DNA of 64,000 bases from Gilliamella apicola. GTDB taxonomy: Bacteria > Pseudomonadota > Gammaproteobacteria > Enterobacterales > Orbaceae. The notes beneath the pieces are model-generated. The model was not told where the DNA came from. It saw only the letters and a program-made list of their open reading frames with translations, and made no database searches. The stretch spans positions 744,001 to 808,000 of the forward strand of contig NZ_CP007445.1 of NCBI RefSeq assembly GCF_000599985.1. Reading direction: 5' to 3'. Position numbers and translations under genes: made by a program. This document shows positions 48,539 to 57,675 of this stretch, piece after piece; positions within the stretch are counted from its first letter, which is position 1; every line of letters starts with the position of its first letter.

Positions 48539-49411
48539 ATGAATATGTTACTATATATATTGGCATCAGTTTTTCTTATCGGTATTGGCTCTAGACAGCT
48601 ATTTATCACCTATTCGTTTCTTAAAAACAAGGAAAAGATTAGTTTACTTCTGAATAATGAAAATCAAGAAAAAATTGTTCCTAAAAAACATCTGAATGAA
48701 AAGAATGCTGCTTTTGAAAAAATTATAGCAAAGAATAGTATATTTATAAGTTTTTTAAAAAATTTCCAGGATAAAAACATCTGGAAAATATATGCTGTTA
48801 TTATTGTATTTTCAATTTTTTATTTGATAAATCAACTTGTTGAATTTATGGAAGTTGATTCAAGTCTATTATTGATTATCCTGTTATTCATTGTAATTTC
48901 AGTCATAATGTTACCAGATTTTATTGTTAAAAAACAAACAGCCAAGAAAATCAGAATGGTTTCACGGGATTTGCCATTAATTATTGATATGTTGGCAATT
49001 ATGGTGAGATCTGGTATGACAGTTGAAAGTAGTTTTAGATATTTAAGTACAAGGGTAAAACCGATTAATAAAGATATTGCTGCTATTTTAGAAAGAGCTT
49101 GTTTAATGATGGATGTTAATGGTATTGAACTTTCAATTGATCTAATCCAACGTGAAGTACCCTGCAAAGAGGTTAGAATGTTTTGTGTAACATTAAAAAG
49201 AAGTATTAGCTATGGCAATTCCATTTTTGACGCTTTATTAGATTTATCAACTGAGATTCGAGAGTTGCAGCGGTTAACTATAGAAGAAAAAATTGCTGCT
49301 CTTGCCGCTAAACTAACAATACCAACGATGGTATTTTTTCTAGCACCAGTCCTTGCGATTATTGCTGGACCTGTTTTTATGAATATTCTGTCAACGTTTA
49401 ATAGGATGTAG
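48539..49411 (+). CDS. tadC: TadC, inner-membrane platform protein
   Basis: A 290-residue membrane protein of the same GspF class as TadB, with helices near the N-terminus, at about 88-120 and at the C-terminus (AKLTIPTMVFFLAPVLAIIAGPVFM). The F-domain motif is LPLIIDMLAIMVRSGMTVESSFRYL. It starts three bases after the tadB stop and is followed by tadD after five bases. Confidence 0.92.
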   Translation: MNMLLYILASVFLIGIGSRQLFITYSFLKNKEKISLLLNNENQEKIVPKKHLNEKNAAFEKIIAKNSIFISFLKNFQDKNIWKIYAVIIVFSIFYLINQLVEFMEVDSSLLLIILLFIVISVIMLPDFIVKKQTAKKIRMVSRDLPLIIDMLAIMVRSGMTVESSFRYLSTRVKPINKDIAAILERACLMMDVNGIELSIDLIQREVPCKEVRMFCVTLKRSISYGNSIFDALLDLSTEIRELQRLTIEEKIAALAAKLTIPTMVFFLAPVLAIIAGPVFMNILSTFNRM

Positions 49412-49416
49412 AGATA

Positions 49417-50814
49417 ATGAATTATTTTTCAAGATGCTGTAAATCAAGAAGGTTATTAGAACCAAAATTTATGGTTGTATGTTCAATGTTACTTTTTGTT
49501 GTTGGGTGTCAGAACAGTACATTAAAGCATGATGTGGATGAACAACAAAAAATTTACATTAATGAAACAACGAAAAATTATGGAGGTCTAATTGAACTGT
49601 ATAAACAGCGCTTGCAACGTGCAGATACAGAAGATACCAGACATAAACTTGCCAGAGCTTATTATCAGACAAATGATTTTCAAGCTGTAAAAAGAGTTTT
49701 GGAACCTATAATTAAAAAAACCAAGAATGATGGCATTCTCATTTTGTACGGTCATGTTGAATCTAGACTAGGGCATAATGATACGGCATTAGAATATTTG
49801 AATAAGGCAATTGAAATTAATAGTAAAAATGGTGAAGCATATAATGTTAAAGGTATTGTTTTACTCAAAAAAAGACAATACGATGCTGCTCGATATGCAT
49901 TTAATGAAGCCAGAGAAAACTTTTATGATGAAAATAAAGTTACTAATAATTTAGCTATGTTATCAATTTTAAATAAAGATTATACTGAAGCTTATAATCA
50001 GCTTAATATTTTATATACAAAAGGTTATCGCGATTCAACAATTCTTCATAATTTACTTTTTACATTAGTAAAATTGGATAGAATGCAATTAGCGAAATCA
50101 TTCTGTCTTACACATAAACTATCTAATGAACCAGATATCTTAGTGCAAGAATTAAAACGAATTGAACCAATTGATGCTATCAAATTTAATGAAATCAAGC
50201 CTTCACAAAGTGATATTCAAAAACAATACACAACTGAAAAAACGACAGGACAGTTAGCATTTAACAATTCAGAAACAGAAGTTGCTATTAAGTCTAAAAA
50301 CCAAAATAAATCAGCAAATTCAACTAAATCATTAACTCCAGCTAAATCAGGATCTAATGTTAAACTGTCGAATATGACTAAATTAGATCCTGCGGATTCA
50401 TCTACTAATGTAGCGTCTACTTCTCAGAAACAAACAGATAAAACAGCAATCACTCAGTCTACCATACTAGCAGTTCGTTCTGGAGAACATGGGAAATTTA
50501 GTCGAATTACTTTTGAAACTGAAGCTAAATTGAGTAAAAAAAATTATTTAATTGAAAAAATTTCACCAACAGAATTTAAATTGTCATTTTATGATGTGAC
50601 ACTACCTGCTGAGGGAATCGATAAAATTATCAAACGTATATCAAGTAGTGAACGCGATTTTGCTACTGTTAAAGGAACCTTAACCGCTGAAAAAACATTG
50701 ATTCTAGAAATAAAAACTAAACAAAACTCAATAGTGAAAGATTTTTATGCTGGACCTAATTCTAAAGGAAAAGCTCACTGCTTTGCGTTTGATTTTTACT
50801 TAGAAAAGAAATAA
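49417..50814 (+). CDS. tadD: TadD-like TPR lipoprotein with extra C-terminal domain
   Basis: A 465-residue lipoprotein (lipobox VVGC, Cys31). Residues about 50-240 contain TPR repeats (GHNDTALEYLNKAIEINSKNGEAYNVKG). A linker rich in S, T, N and K (about 265-345) leads to a C-terminal beta-rich domain, AVRSGEHGKFSRITFETEAK ... DFYLEKK, resembling AMIN-type cell-wall-binding domains. Typical TadD proteins are near 250 residues, so the last 200 are an unusual extension. TadD helps assemble the secretin; the added domain may tether it to peptidoglycan (inference). Confidence 0.82.
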   Translation: MNYFSRCCKSRRLLEPKFMVVCSMLLFVVGCQNSTLKHDVDEQQKIYINETTKNYGGLIELYKQRLQRADTEDTRHKLARAYYQTNDFQAVKRVLEPIIKKTKNDGILILYGHVESRLGHNDTALEYLNKAIEINSKNGEAYNVKGIVLLKKRQYDAARYAFNEARENFYDENKVTNNLAMLSILNKDYTEAYNQLNILYTKGYRDSTILHNLLFTLVKLDRMQLAKSFCLTHKLSNEPDILVQELKRIEPIDAIKFNEIKPSQSDIQKQYTTEKTTGQLAFNNSETEVAIKSKNQNKSANSTKSLTPAKSGSNVKLSNMTKLDPADSSTNVASTSQKQTDKTAITQSTILAVRSGEHGKFSRITFETEAKLSKKNYLIEKISPTEFKLSFYDVTLPAEGIDKIIKRISSSERDFATVKGTLTAEKTLILEIKTKQNSIVKDFYAGPNSKGKAHCFAFDFYLEKK

Positions 50815-50862
50815 GTGCAACGGAAAAAGTAATAAAAATAATATAGTCGGAGTGGAGTTTGC

Positions 50863-51720
50863 ATGAAAGATAAAAAATTAATTGTTCTATATTTAGCCAT
50901 GATAATTGTGGGGCTAGCCTTGCTTTTTACTAAGTCAGCTCCCCCGCCTGTTGAGCAGAAAGCAGAACCTATTGTCGTGGAACCTCCTAAAAAGGAAGAG
51001 CCTAAAACTGAGATTATTAATGTTGCAGTGGCAAAACGTGATATTAGTAAGAAAACGATTTTGACAAAAGATGATTATTATTTTAAGTCAATTGAAGTTG
51101 CTATTAATAGAGAAAGACCTAATTTTATAACTGAACCGGCTAGACTTGATGCTTACGTTGCTAAAAACCATATTGCAAAAGATACAGTGATCGAAGAGAG
51201 TCTTGTTGCATCGCCGAATTCAGAAGATTATATTTTATTAGCACTTAAAGAAGGAAACTACATGTTTCCATTTAACTTAGACCCAATAGATTCTTATTTA
51301 ATGAAGAATTTGAAAAGCGGGGATTTGATTGATCTTTATGTGTTTTATGGTGATGAAACAGAAAGAAGTGCCAATAGCAAAGAGGAAAAATTAGTCTCAC
51401 CTAGTCGTGATTTTGTTAAAAATCGTTTAAAACCGATTATTGTCGGGAAGAAAGTTTTATACTTTGATCGTGGAGAAGATGACTTAGACAAAAATTATAA
51501 CAAAAATAATGTTGCTCAGGTTCAATTGGAACTTTCAAATCAGGAAATTAAATTATTAAGAACTTTAATGACAAACTCCACAATTATTATGTATCCAAGT
51601 ACATTCAAAAAAAATGTTGAAGATGGATTACGTCTCCTAAGTGATAAAGAAAAAAATTGGCCTCTATCTGAAAAAGATATTTTTTCAGGGACACGAATTA
51701 ATACGTTAAAAGGTAACTAA
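50863..51720 (+). CDS. rcpC: RcpC/CpaB, Tad pilus assembly protein
   Basis: A 285-residue protein with an N-terminal membrane anchor (LIVLYLAMIIVGLALLF), a Pro/Glu/Lys linker (about 25-45) and a SAF domain (INVAVAKRDISKKTILTKDDY ... IAKDTVIEESLV), the layout of RcpC/CpaB. It probably links secretin and peptidoglycan. GGAG five bases before the ATG supports the start; rcpA follows by two bases. Confidence 0.9.
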   Translation: MKDKKLIVLYLAMIIVGLALLFTKSAPPPVEQKAEPIVVEPPKKEEPKTEIINVAVAKRDISKKTILTKDDYYFKSIEVAINRERPNFITEPARLDAYVAKNHIAKDTVIEESLVASPNSEDYILLALKEGNYMFPFNLDPIDSYLMKNLKSGDLIDLYVFYGDETERSANSKEEKLVSPSRDFVKNRLKPIIVGKKVLYFDRGEDDLDKNYNKNNVAQVQLELSNQEIKLLRTLMTNSTIIMYPSTFKKNVEDGLRLLSDKEKNWPLSEKDIFSGTRINTLKGN

Positions 51721-51722
51721 GA

Positions 51723-53168
51723 ATGCTAATAAGAATTAAATCAATTATCAACGCGATCAAACTTTTAGTCTGTTTATTATCTATTGGTTTTTCTTCGCTG
51801 ACCTTTGCTAATATTCATAACTTACAGATTGGTCAGAGTAAAACGTTAATGTTACCTGAAAATGTTGGTACAGTGTTTATTAGCCAAGATAGCATAGCAA
51901 ATTATGAGGTTATTGATGGTAAATCATTAATTATATACGGGAAAGCAAATGGAAGAGCAAGTTTAATAGTTTATGATAGTGATAATAATATTATAATTAA
52001 TGATACTATTAATGTTGATCCACTTTTATATCAAATTACAAATAGACTTGCACAAAATTTTCCGAATAGTACTATAACAATCGACCGCTACGACAGTATT
52101 GATACTGGTGGTAAATTTGTGTATGTAGTAAGTGGTACTACGCCAGACAGCACAACAAAAGGTAAAATAATGGCACTTATAGGTTCTTCAATTGGGCAAA
52201 ATGCAGAACGTGTAAGAATGGAGTACAGTGGCAGTACAGGGCAAGGTAACGAAGCTCTTACATTTCAAGATTATTATACCTACAGTAATATAGTAGATAA
52301 TATTAAAGTAATAGAAGAGTATCAGGTTAATGTACAACTAACCTTTGTAGAAGTTAGTAAAGAGTTTACTGATTCACTAGGTATAGAATGGCAAAGTTTA
52401 ACTCTTGACAGCATGACTTCTAGTGGTTCTGATACTACCACCATCAACTCAATTGGTGAATTTTCCCTATTAGGGATAAGAAAAGGATTAAATATTCATA
52501 ATATTACTACTATGATCCGCGCTATAAAAAATGATCGTTTAGCTAAAGTATTAGCACAACCTAATTTATCTGTGCTGTCTGGTGAATTTGCATCGTTTTT
52601 GGTTGGTGGTGAAATACCTATTGTTACTAAAAACAAAGAAGGTGATTCAAGTGTTACTTACAAAGAATATGGTATTAAGTTGAATATTACCTCAAAAGTT
52701 AATAGTGATAAACGCATAAGATTATTTATGGAAAATGAAGTGAGTTCAGTTTCTGGTTCCTATTCTTTTAATAATTATAATATTCCTACGTTGACTTCTC
52801 GAAAAACAAAATCCACTATTGATTTATCTGATGGTGAAAGTTTTGTTATAGCGGGATTAATTACTGAAAATGATCAAGAACAACTATCTCGTCTTCCTTT
52901 TATCAGTGATATTCCTATTTTAGGTGCATTAGCACGCAGTTCATCAGCTAATCGTTCTAAAACTGAAATGATTGTTTTTGCGACAGTAAATTTAGTTACA
53001 TCAAAAAACAGTTTTGATAATAATATTGAATTACCAACTCTAGAGCGGACGGATGTAATCAATAGTTTCTTCAATATTAAAAATAATATGAATAAAGAAA
53101 GAAATAAAACAATACCAGCTTCTAACGAAAGTGAAAAATTTATTAATGATATGGGCTTTATTGAATAA
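51723..53168 (+). CDS. rcpA: RcpA/CpaC secretin of the Tad pilus
   Basis: A 481-residue secretin with a signal peptide (through SIGFSSLTFA, about residue 29), a pilus-specific N-domain (HNLQIGQSKTLMLPENVGTVFISQDSIANYEV), a BON-like region, and the secretin core (LAKVLAQPNLSVLSGEFASFLVGGEIPI ... DGESFVIAGLITEN ... LSRLPFISDIPILGALARS ... ELVI-like EMIVFATVNLV). It forms the outer-membrane pore for Flp. No rcpB gene follows it, unlike in Aggregatibacter. Confidence 0.94.
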   Translation: MLIRIKSIINAIKLLVCLLSIGFSSLTFANIHNLQIGQSKTLMLPENVGTVFISQDSIANYEVIDGKSLIIYGKANGRASLIVYDSDNNIIINDTINVDPLLYQITNRLAQNFPNSTITIDRYDSIDTGGKFVYVVSGTTPDSTTKGKIMALIGSSIGQNAERVRMEYSGSTGQGNEALTFQDYYTYSNIVDNIKVIEEYQVNVQLTFVEVSKEFTDSLGIEWQSLTLDSMTSSGSDTTTINSIGEFSLLGIRKGLNIHNITTMIRAIKNDRLAKVLAQPNLSVLSGEFASFLVGGEIPIVTKNKEGDSSVTYKEYGIKLNITSKVNSDKRIRLFMENEVSSVSGSYSFNNYNIPTLTSRKTKSTIDLSDGESFVIAGLITENDQEQLSRLPFISDIPILGALARSSSANRSKTEMIVFATVNLVTSKNSFDNNIELPTLERTDVINSFFNIKNNMNKERNKTIPASNESEKFINDMGFIE

Positions 53169-53186
53169 AAGGTTAATGGGATTCTT

Positions 53187-54359
53187 ATGCAATTATTTGG
53201 TAATAAAAGAGATACAGATACATCATCAAATGTCCCATCACAAGAATTTGTTGTTGGACGAATATCTGGTTATAAAGTAGCTATTGTAAGTAAACGAGTT
53301 GAATTGATTGAAAAAGTCCGTTCTGTCCTGTTTTTGTATAATATATTGGGGATGGAGATTATTTCATTAACTTTACCTGAATTAAAAGAAACACCTGAAT
53401 GGAATCAGTTTGATGCGATAATTGTTGATATCCAAAGTGAGGATGATGCTGAACAGATTTCAGAAAACATTAATCGATGTATTCCTATCCAAGCAACGAC
53501 AATACTTGTTGGTAGTTATGATTCAATTCAATTTTCTGAATTTTTATTGAAAAAAGGAATTTATTTCTTATTGGAAAATAGTCAATTAGAAAAGATTCCA
53601 GAAATTTTACATAAGAGAAGTATTACACCGCCTGGATCAAGTCAAAGAGTAGGAAGTGTTATAACTTTCTTAGCTACTAAAGGTGGAATTGGGAATTCAT
53701 CTTTGGTTGTTCATACTATCAAGAAGATTAGTGATTTAACAAATTACCCACTTCTTTACATACAAGGAGCAACGACAAGTTCTAATGCTGATTTTTTATT
53801 TGAAATGCCAATACCTGACGATGGTTCACTAATTGACGTTGGTAATTCTTTACAGGTTAAAGTAGAAACTAATGAAAAGGCTTGGAATTACAAAGACCTT
53901 AATTCTGGAGAGTTCAATATTACTATTATTGATCAAAACATGGGATTATCTTCGTCGTTTAAGCATTTTGAGGAAATTATAACTTTTTCTAATATTATTT
54001 TTATTGTAATAAATAGAGATCCTTATTCTATCAAAGTTGCCAAGAAAATGTTAACTGAAATTTCTCGAGCCACTACTACAAATTACGATTTACTCAATAA
54101 GCGATTTTTAATTTGTTTAAACGATAATGTTCCATATGATAAAAAAACAGCTTTACGTGATTCAGATATTGAAGATTTTTTAGAACGGAAAATTGACTTT
54201 GTACGTAAATTTGTGCCAAGTATTGATAAATTCAAAAAAGCAAGTGAAAGTGCTGAAATAAAAGAAATAGCTGCAGCTATTATTGGTAATAAAGCAATAA
54301 ATGGTGCTCAACAAAAAACTTTCTTTCCGTTACTGAAGAAGAAAAAAAACAGTTTTTAA
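53187..54359 (+). CDS. tadZ: TadZ/CpaE, pilus-localising ParA/MinD-like protein
   Basis: A 390-residue protein with an N-terminal receiver-like domain (about 28-140, FDAIIVDIQSED) and a C-terminal ParA/MinD-type domain. The P-loop reads ATKGGIGNSS (residues 163-172): the signature Lys165 is kept, but the usual second Lys is Asn170. TadZ/CpaE proteins often have such atypical P-loops, so this is a family trait rather than a defect. It would place the Tad machine at the cell pole. It sits between rcpA (18 bp) and tadE (18 bp). Confidence 0.9.
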   Translation: MQLFGNKRDTDTSSNVPSQEFVVGRISGYKVAIVSKRVELIEKVRSVLFLYNILGMEIISLTLPELKETPEWNQFDAIIVDIQSEDDAEQISENINRCIPIQATTILVGSYDSIQFSEFLLKKGIYFLLENSQLEKIPEILHKRSITPPGSSQRVGSVITFLATKGGIGNSSLVVHTIKKISDLTNYPLLYIQGATTSSNADFLFEMPIPDDGSLIDVGNSLQVKVETNEKAWNYKDLNSGEFNITIIDQNMGLSSSFKHFEEIITFSNIIFIVINRDPYSIKVAKKMLTEISRATTTNYDLLNKRFLICLNDNVPYDKKTALRDSDIEDFLERKIDFVRKFVPSIDKFKKASESAEIKEIAAAIIGNKAINGAQQKTFFPLLKKKKNSF

Positions 54360-54377
54360 AAAAGAAGAGAAAAAGTT

Positions 54378-54860
54378 ATGCTGAAACGTTGGAGATTATT
54401 TGCTGGTGAAAAAAATGGAGTTGTTACAATACAGTTTGCCGTTATTTTTCCTTTTTTACTTATTCTTTTTTTGATAGCGTTTGAATTTAGTCGAATTATG
54501 ATTATTGGTTCGGCACTAGATTTAATGACTACAGAAATAACAAGACGGACAGCAATCACTGAGCAAGACGATTATGCAGAGAAAATTGAAGGTCTAATTC
54601 AATCTGAAGTTCCTTTATGGCCTTATATTGCTGATACTAAGAATTTCAGTGTTAATTTAAAATATTGTAAAAAGGTGAGTGAAGTTGTTGGTGATCAATG
54701 TCAGAGCGCTCTTACTGATGAAACCCATATATTACTATTTGATTTAAGATATCAGTATTTCTCAGTTTTTTCTCAACTTTTTAGTTTTCTTGATACAGCT
54801 TTAACAAGAAAAGTTGTTGTTTATCGTGAATTTATCAAAAGTGAAATGGTAGGACAGTAA
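54378..54860 (+). CDS. tadE: TadE-like pseudopilin
   Basis: A 160-residue pseudopilin: positively charged leader, cleavage motif KNG|VVTIQFAVIFPFLLILFLIAFEF with a single hydrophobic helix, then a small periplasmic domain with two cysteines (CKKVSEVVGDQC). The +5 residue after the cleavage Gly is Gln19 and not the usual Glu. TadE and TadF are needed for pilus assembly and are processed by TadV. Starts 18 bp after tadZ and runs into tadF with a 3-bp gap. Confidence 0.85.
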   Translation: MLKRWRLFAGEKNGVVTIQFAVIFPFLLILFLIAFEFSRIMIIGSALDLMTTEITRRTAITEQDDYAEKIEGLIQSEVPLWPYIADTKNFSVNLKYCKKVSEVVGDQCQSALTDETHILLFDLRYQYFSVFSQLFSFLDTALTRKVVVYREFIKSEMVGQ

Positions 54861-54863
54861 GTA

Positions 54864-55625
54864 ATGAAAAAATATTCTAATAATTTTTTCCATAATAAAA
54901 ATGGAGCATTGTCAATTGAGTTTGCATTTTGTTTCTTATTGTTTTCTATCTTAGTATTCATAATTTATGATATGTACGTTACTCTTATGTTACAAAATAA
55001 GTTAGAACGTGCAAATTATACTGTAGCATCTGTTTTTCGTGAAAGATCAACTTTATATCAAGATAAATTAAAAAGTTTACATGATGTTTATAGGGCAGGT
55101 TTGTGTTCCAAGCATGATCATAAAACTTGTTATGACTCTTATGAATTATATGATTCTGATCAAGTAAAGGAAATGAGTGATTTAGCAAGTTCGTTGATGA
55201 ATAATCGCGAAATTGCTGTGCAGATAGAAGCTTTATTTATTTTACAAGACCCTAATAATCCAGGAGATTTAAATAAAGCTAGATTAGTGGCGACTCAAGG
55301 TAAAGATTTTTTGTCATGCCCTAAAAGCATATGTAATGGTTCAATTAAGAGTTATTTTAATTCGTTACCAGCTATGGATAATCCTTCAAGTAATTATCAA
55401 CAGCTTGCTCCTTATGTTCCAAAATTAGTAGATTCATCAATTGCGATGACAGGACGTTGGGTTCCTTTATATCGTGTTTCTATGTGTATTGTTAATGAGG
55501 AAAGCCTTTATTTAAGATGGATTAATTCAAATAGAAAAGACTCTGGTGTTATACCAAATCTATGTAGTAACGTTGTTGTGTTATCACGTTGTAACAATGC
55601 AAAATCTTGTCCAGCTTATTTTTAA
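54864..55625 (+). CDS. tadF: TadF-like pseudopilin
   Basis: A 253-residue pseudopilin with the motif KNG|ALSIEFAFCFLLFSILVFIIYDMY, i.e. Glu+5 kept, a hydrophobic helix, and a larger periplasmic domain with several cysteine pairs (CSKHDHKTC, CPKSIC, CNNAKSC) that should form disulfides. It follows TadE by three bases and resembles TadF in position and plan. Confidence 0.85.
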   Translation: MKKYSNNFFHNKNGALSIEFAFCFLLFSILVFIIYDMYVTLMLQNKLERANYTVASVFRERSTLYQDKLKSLHDVYRAGLCSKHDHKTCYDSYELYDSDQVKEMSDLASSLMNNREIAVQIEALFILQDPNNPGDLNKARLVATQGKDFLSCPKSICNGSIKSYFNSLPAMDNPSSNYQQLAPYVPKLVDSSIAMTGRWVPLYRVSMCIVNEESLYLRWINSNRKDSGVIPNLCSNVVVLSRCNNAKSCPAYF

Positions 55626-55648
55626 AAGTATGCTTTTGAGAGGATGAT

Positions 55649-57643
55649 ATGAACAAAAAAAATCCATTAAAACAAAATAATCCCAAGTTATCTTTTTTGA
55701 AGTGTACTTCTGGATCAGTCCTTATAACTATGGCAGTTATGCTTCCTGCTATTTTCACTTGTATGGCATTTTCAATTAATCAAGCATACATCATGCGTAA
55801 TCGAGCTCAGCTTTCTGAAGCTACAAATGAAGCCTCATTAGCAGTTGTAGCTATAGATAACAAAAATATTGATGATGACGCCAAAAAGCAGAATCGAAAG
55901 ATAGCATTGAATTATATAAATTATTTTATTTCAAAAAAAATTGGTAATGCATCTCAGACTGATACTAATTTGTTAGAATCAGGAGCTCAAATTAATGTAG
56001 ATTATGACGAAAATAGAAAAGAATATTATGTCTACTATAACCAAAAATTTGATTCAATTACTAAAAATGAATATGACGAAGGAAAAAAAACACAACAGAT
56101 TGTTGTGAGTAATAAGGATGAAAGTTATGGTAATACCAGAAAATATCAGAATCGTGATTCAATTGATTTTGCTTTTATCAGCGATTTTTCTGCTTCATCG
56201 ACATGCCGATATAGTGATGTAGATTGTAATGCTTACTCTCCAACCAATTATGCTCAGCGACGTCTCGACTATATGAAGGAAGCAATAGTAGATATTATTA
56301 AAGAATACGAAAATTATTCAGAATATCAGTTTGCACTAGTACCATATGACATTGGTGTCCCGGTAGAAAGCAAAACTATGAATGAAGCTGGTGGTAAAAA
56401 TTATGATTGTTCTGTTATGTATAAAATGAACAAATATTATGATTCAATTGATTATAATTTTTGGGCAAATAAGAATATTGCATATACAAATTGGCATAAA
56501 TTAAAAAAAGATGGTGTTATTAGTGATTATACAAAAGCAAATAATTATTTTAATAAACATAGTAAACTAGTTAATTACTACATGGATAATTCGTATTATC
56601 ATTATTATTCAAATCTAATTGGGCCTGCATTAAATTCTGATCCTGATAATATAAGTGACATGGAAGTTTTAAAGGGAGCAGGTTTATGTTATGAAAGGAC
56701 AAGTCTTTCGGACCGACTTGATAAAGGGCAAGCTCAATGGGCTTGTGGTACTAATAGAAGCGATCATCCTGAAAAAAATAAAAAAGAAATAGAGAAAAAT
56801 TACGGCTATGTAGTTCAATTGTTTGATTATATGTTCTCTGGTGATTATGATGATGATGTTCATTATTCATTTGCCAACACCAAAACCGTTGATGTAGAAG
56901 GCACAATTGAGAGTTTATTTAAAAAAATCAAAAATAATATTATTACATTTGAACGTCCTATATCACCTGTGACTGCGGAGTTTTCACCTTTCATGGGCAT
57001 GTGCCAATCACCTCTTTATAGTAATAATATTATGGATGAAGAAATTGTTGCAGCCAAAAAAGTAACTGATGCAACATATAAGAAAATTGCGAAAGGTAAA
57101 TATATCAAGAATTTTGAATCTACACCTCATTTAATTCCTTTTAGTGATAAAGCAAACCATAATCGTGATCTTTTAGATAATATTAAAAAAACAAATTGGA
57201 TGCCTGGTGGTGGTACTGATACTATAACAGCTCTATTAAGAACAGTACCTGTAATGGCTGAAGGGCATGGTAATAATAAAGTTATGATTATTATTAGTGA
57301 TGGTAAAGACGATGCAGGTGCAGCCGTTCTTAGAGATAAATTTTTAGATAATGGTGTTTGTCAAGCAATTACCGGAGGATTAAGGAGTGAGGACAACTTT
57401 AAGAACGGTTATATAACAAAACTAGCTAAAAGTGCGATTATTTACTACATAAAACTGACTCCTAATGCTAGTAATTTAAAAACGGATGCTCAATATGAAG
57501 CTGAGTATGGTAAATGGTTTACAAAATGTATGAATGGTAACTCTATGTTCTTAATGGAAGCAAAAGATAGGAAGTCGTTGACTGATGTTATAAGTAAAAT
57601 TATCGAAATTGAAACAGGAAAATTCATAAAAAAACCAGAGTAA
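55649..57643 (+). CDS. tadG: TadG-like protein with von Willebrand A domain
   Basis: A 664-residue protein with a pilin-like N-terminal membrane helix (about 25-50: SVLITMAVMLPAIFTCMAF) and a split vWA domain. The MIDAS elements are visible as DFSAS (about residue 180, DxSxS), TDT in MPGGGTDTITALL (about 520), and ISDGKDD (about 550). A long Tyr/Asn-rich insert (about 260-470) separates the parts. TadG proteins are tip or surface elements of the Tad system; vWA domains often bind other proteins or metal. AGAGGATGAT precedes the ATG. Confidence 0.88.
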   Translation: MNKKNPLKQNNPKLSFLKCTSGSVLITMAVMLPAIFTCMAFSINQAYIMRNRAQLSEATNEASLAVVAIDNKNIDDDAKKQNRKIALNYINYFISKKIGNASQTDTNLLESGAQINVDYDENRKEYYVYYNQKFDSITKNEYDEGKKTQQIVVSNKDESYGNTRKYQNRDSIDFAFISDFSASSTCRYSDVDCNAYSPTNYAQRRLDYMKEAIVDIIKEYENYSEYQFALVPYDIGVPVESKTMNEAGGKNYDCSVMYKMNKYYDSIDYNFWANKNIAYTNWHKLKKDGVISDYTKANNYFNKHSKLVNYYMDNSYYHYYSNLIGPALNSDPDNISDMEVLKGAGLCYERTSLSDRLDKGQAQWACGTNRSDHPEKNKKEIEKNYGYVVQLFDYMFSGDYDDDVHYSFANTKTVDVEGTIESLFKKIKNNIITFERPISPVTAEFSPFMGMCQSPLYSNNIMDEEIVAAKKVTDATYKKIAKGKYIKNFESTPHLIPFSDKANHNRDLLDNIKKTNWMPGGGTDTITALLRTVPVMAEGHGNNKVMIIISDGKDDAGAAVLRDKFLDNGVCQAITGGLRSEDNFKNGYITKLAKSAIIYYIKLTPNASNLKTDAQYEAEYGKWFTKCMNGNSMFLMEAKDRKSLTDVISKIIEIETGKFIKKPE

Positions 57644-57675
57644 ATATTAATAGAATTAAAATAGGAGTATAAGGA

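Noticed and set aside
53682..53711. TadZ inactivated by loss of the P-loop lysine (KGGIGNSS)
   Set aside because: TadZ/CpaE proteins commonly have an altered residue there, so it is a family feature rather than a sign of decay.
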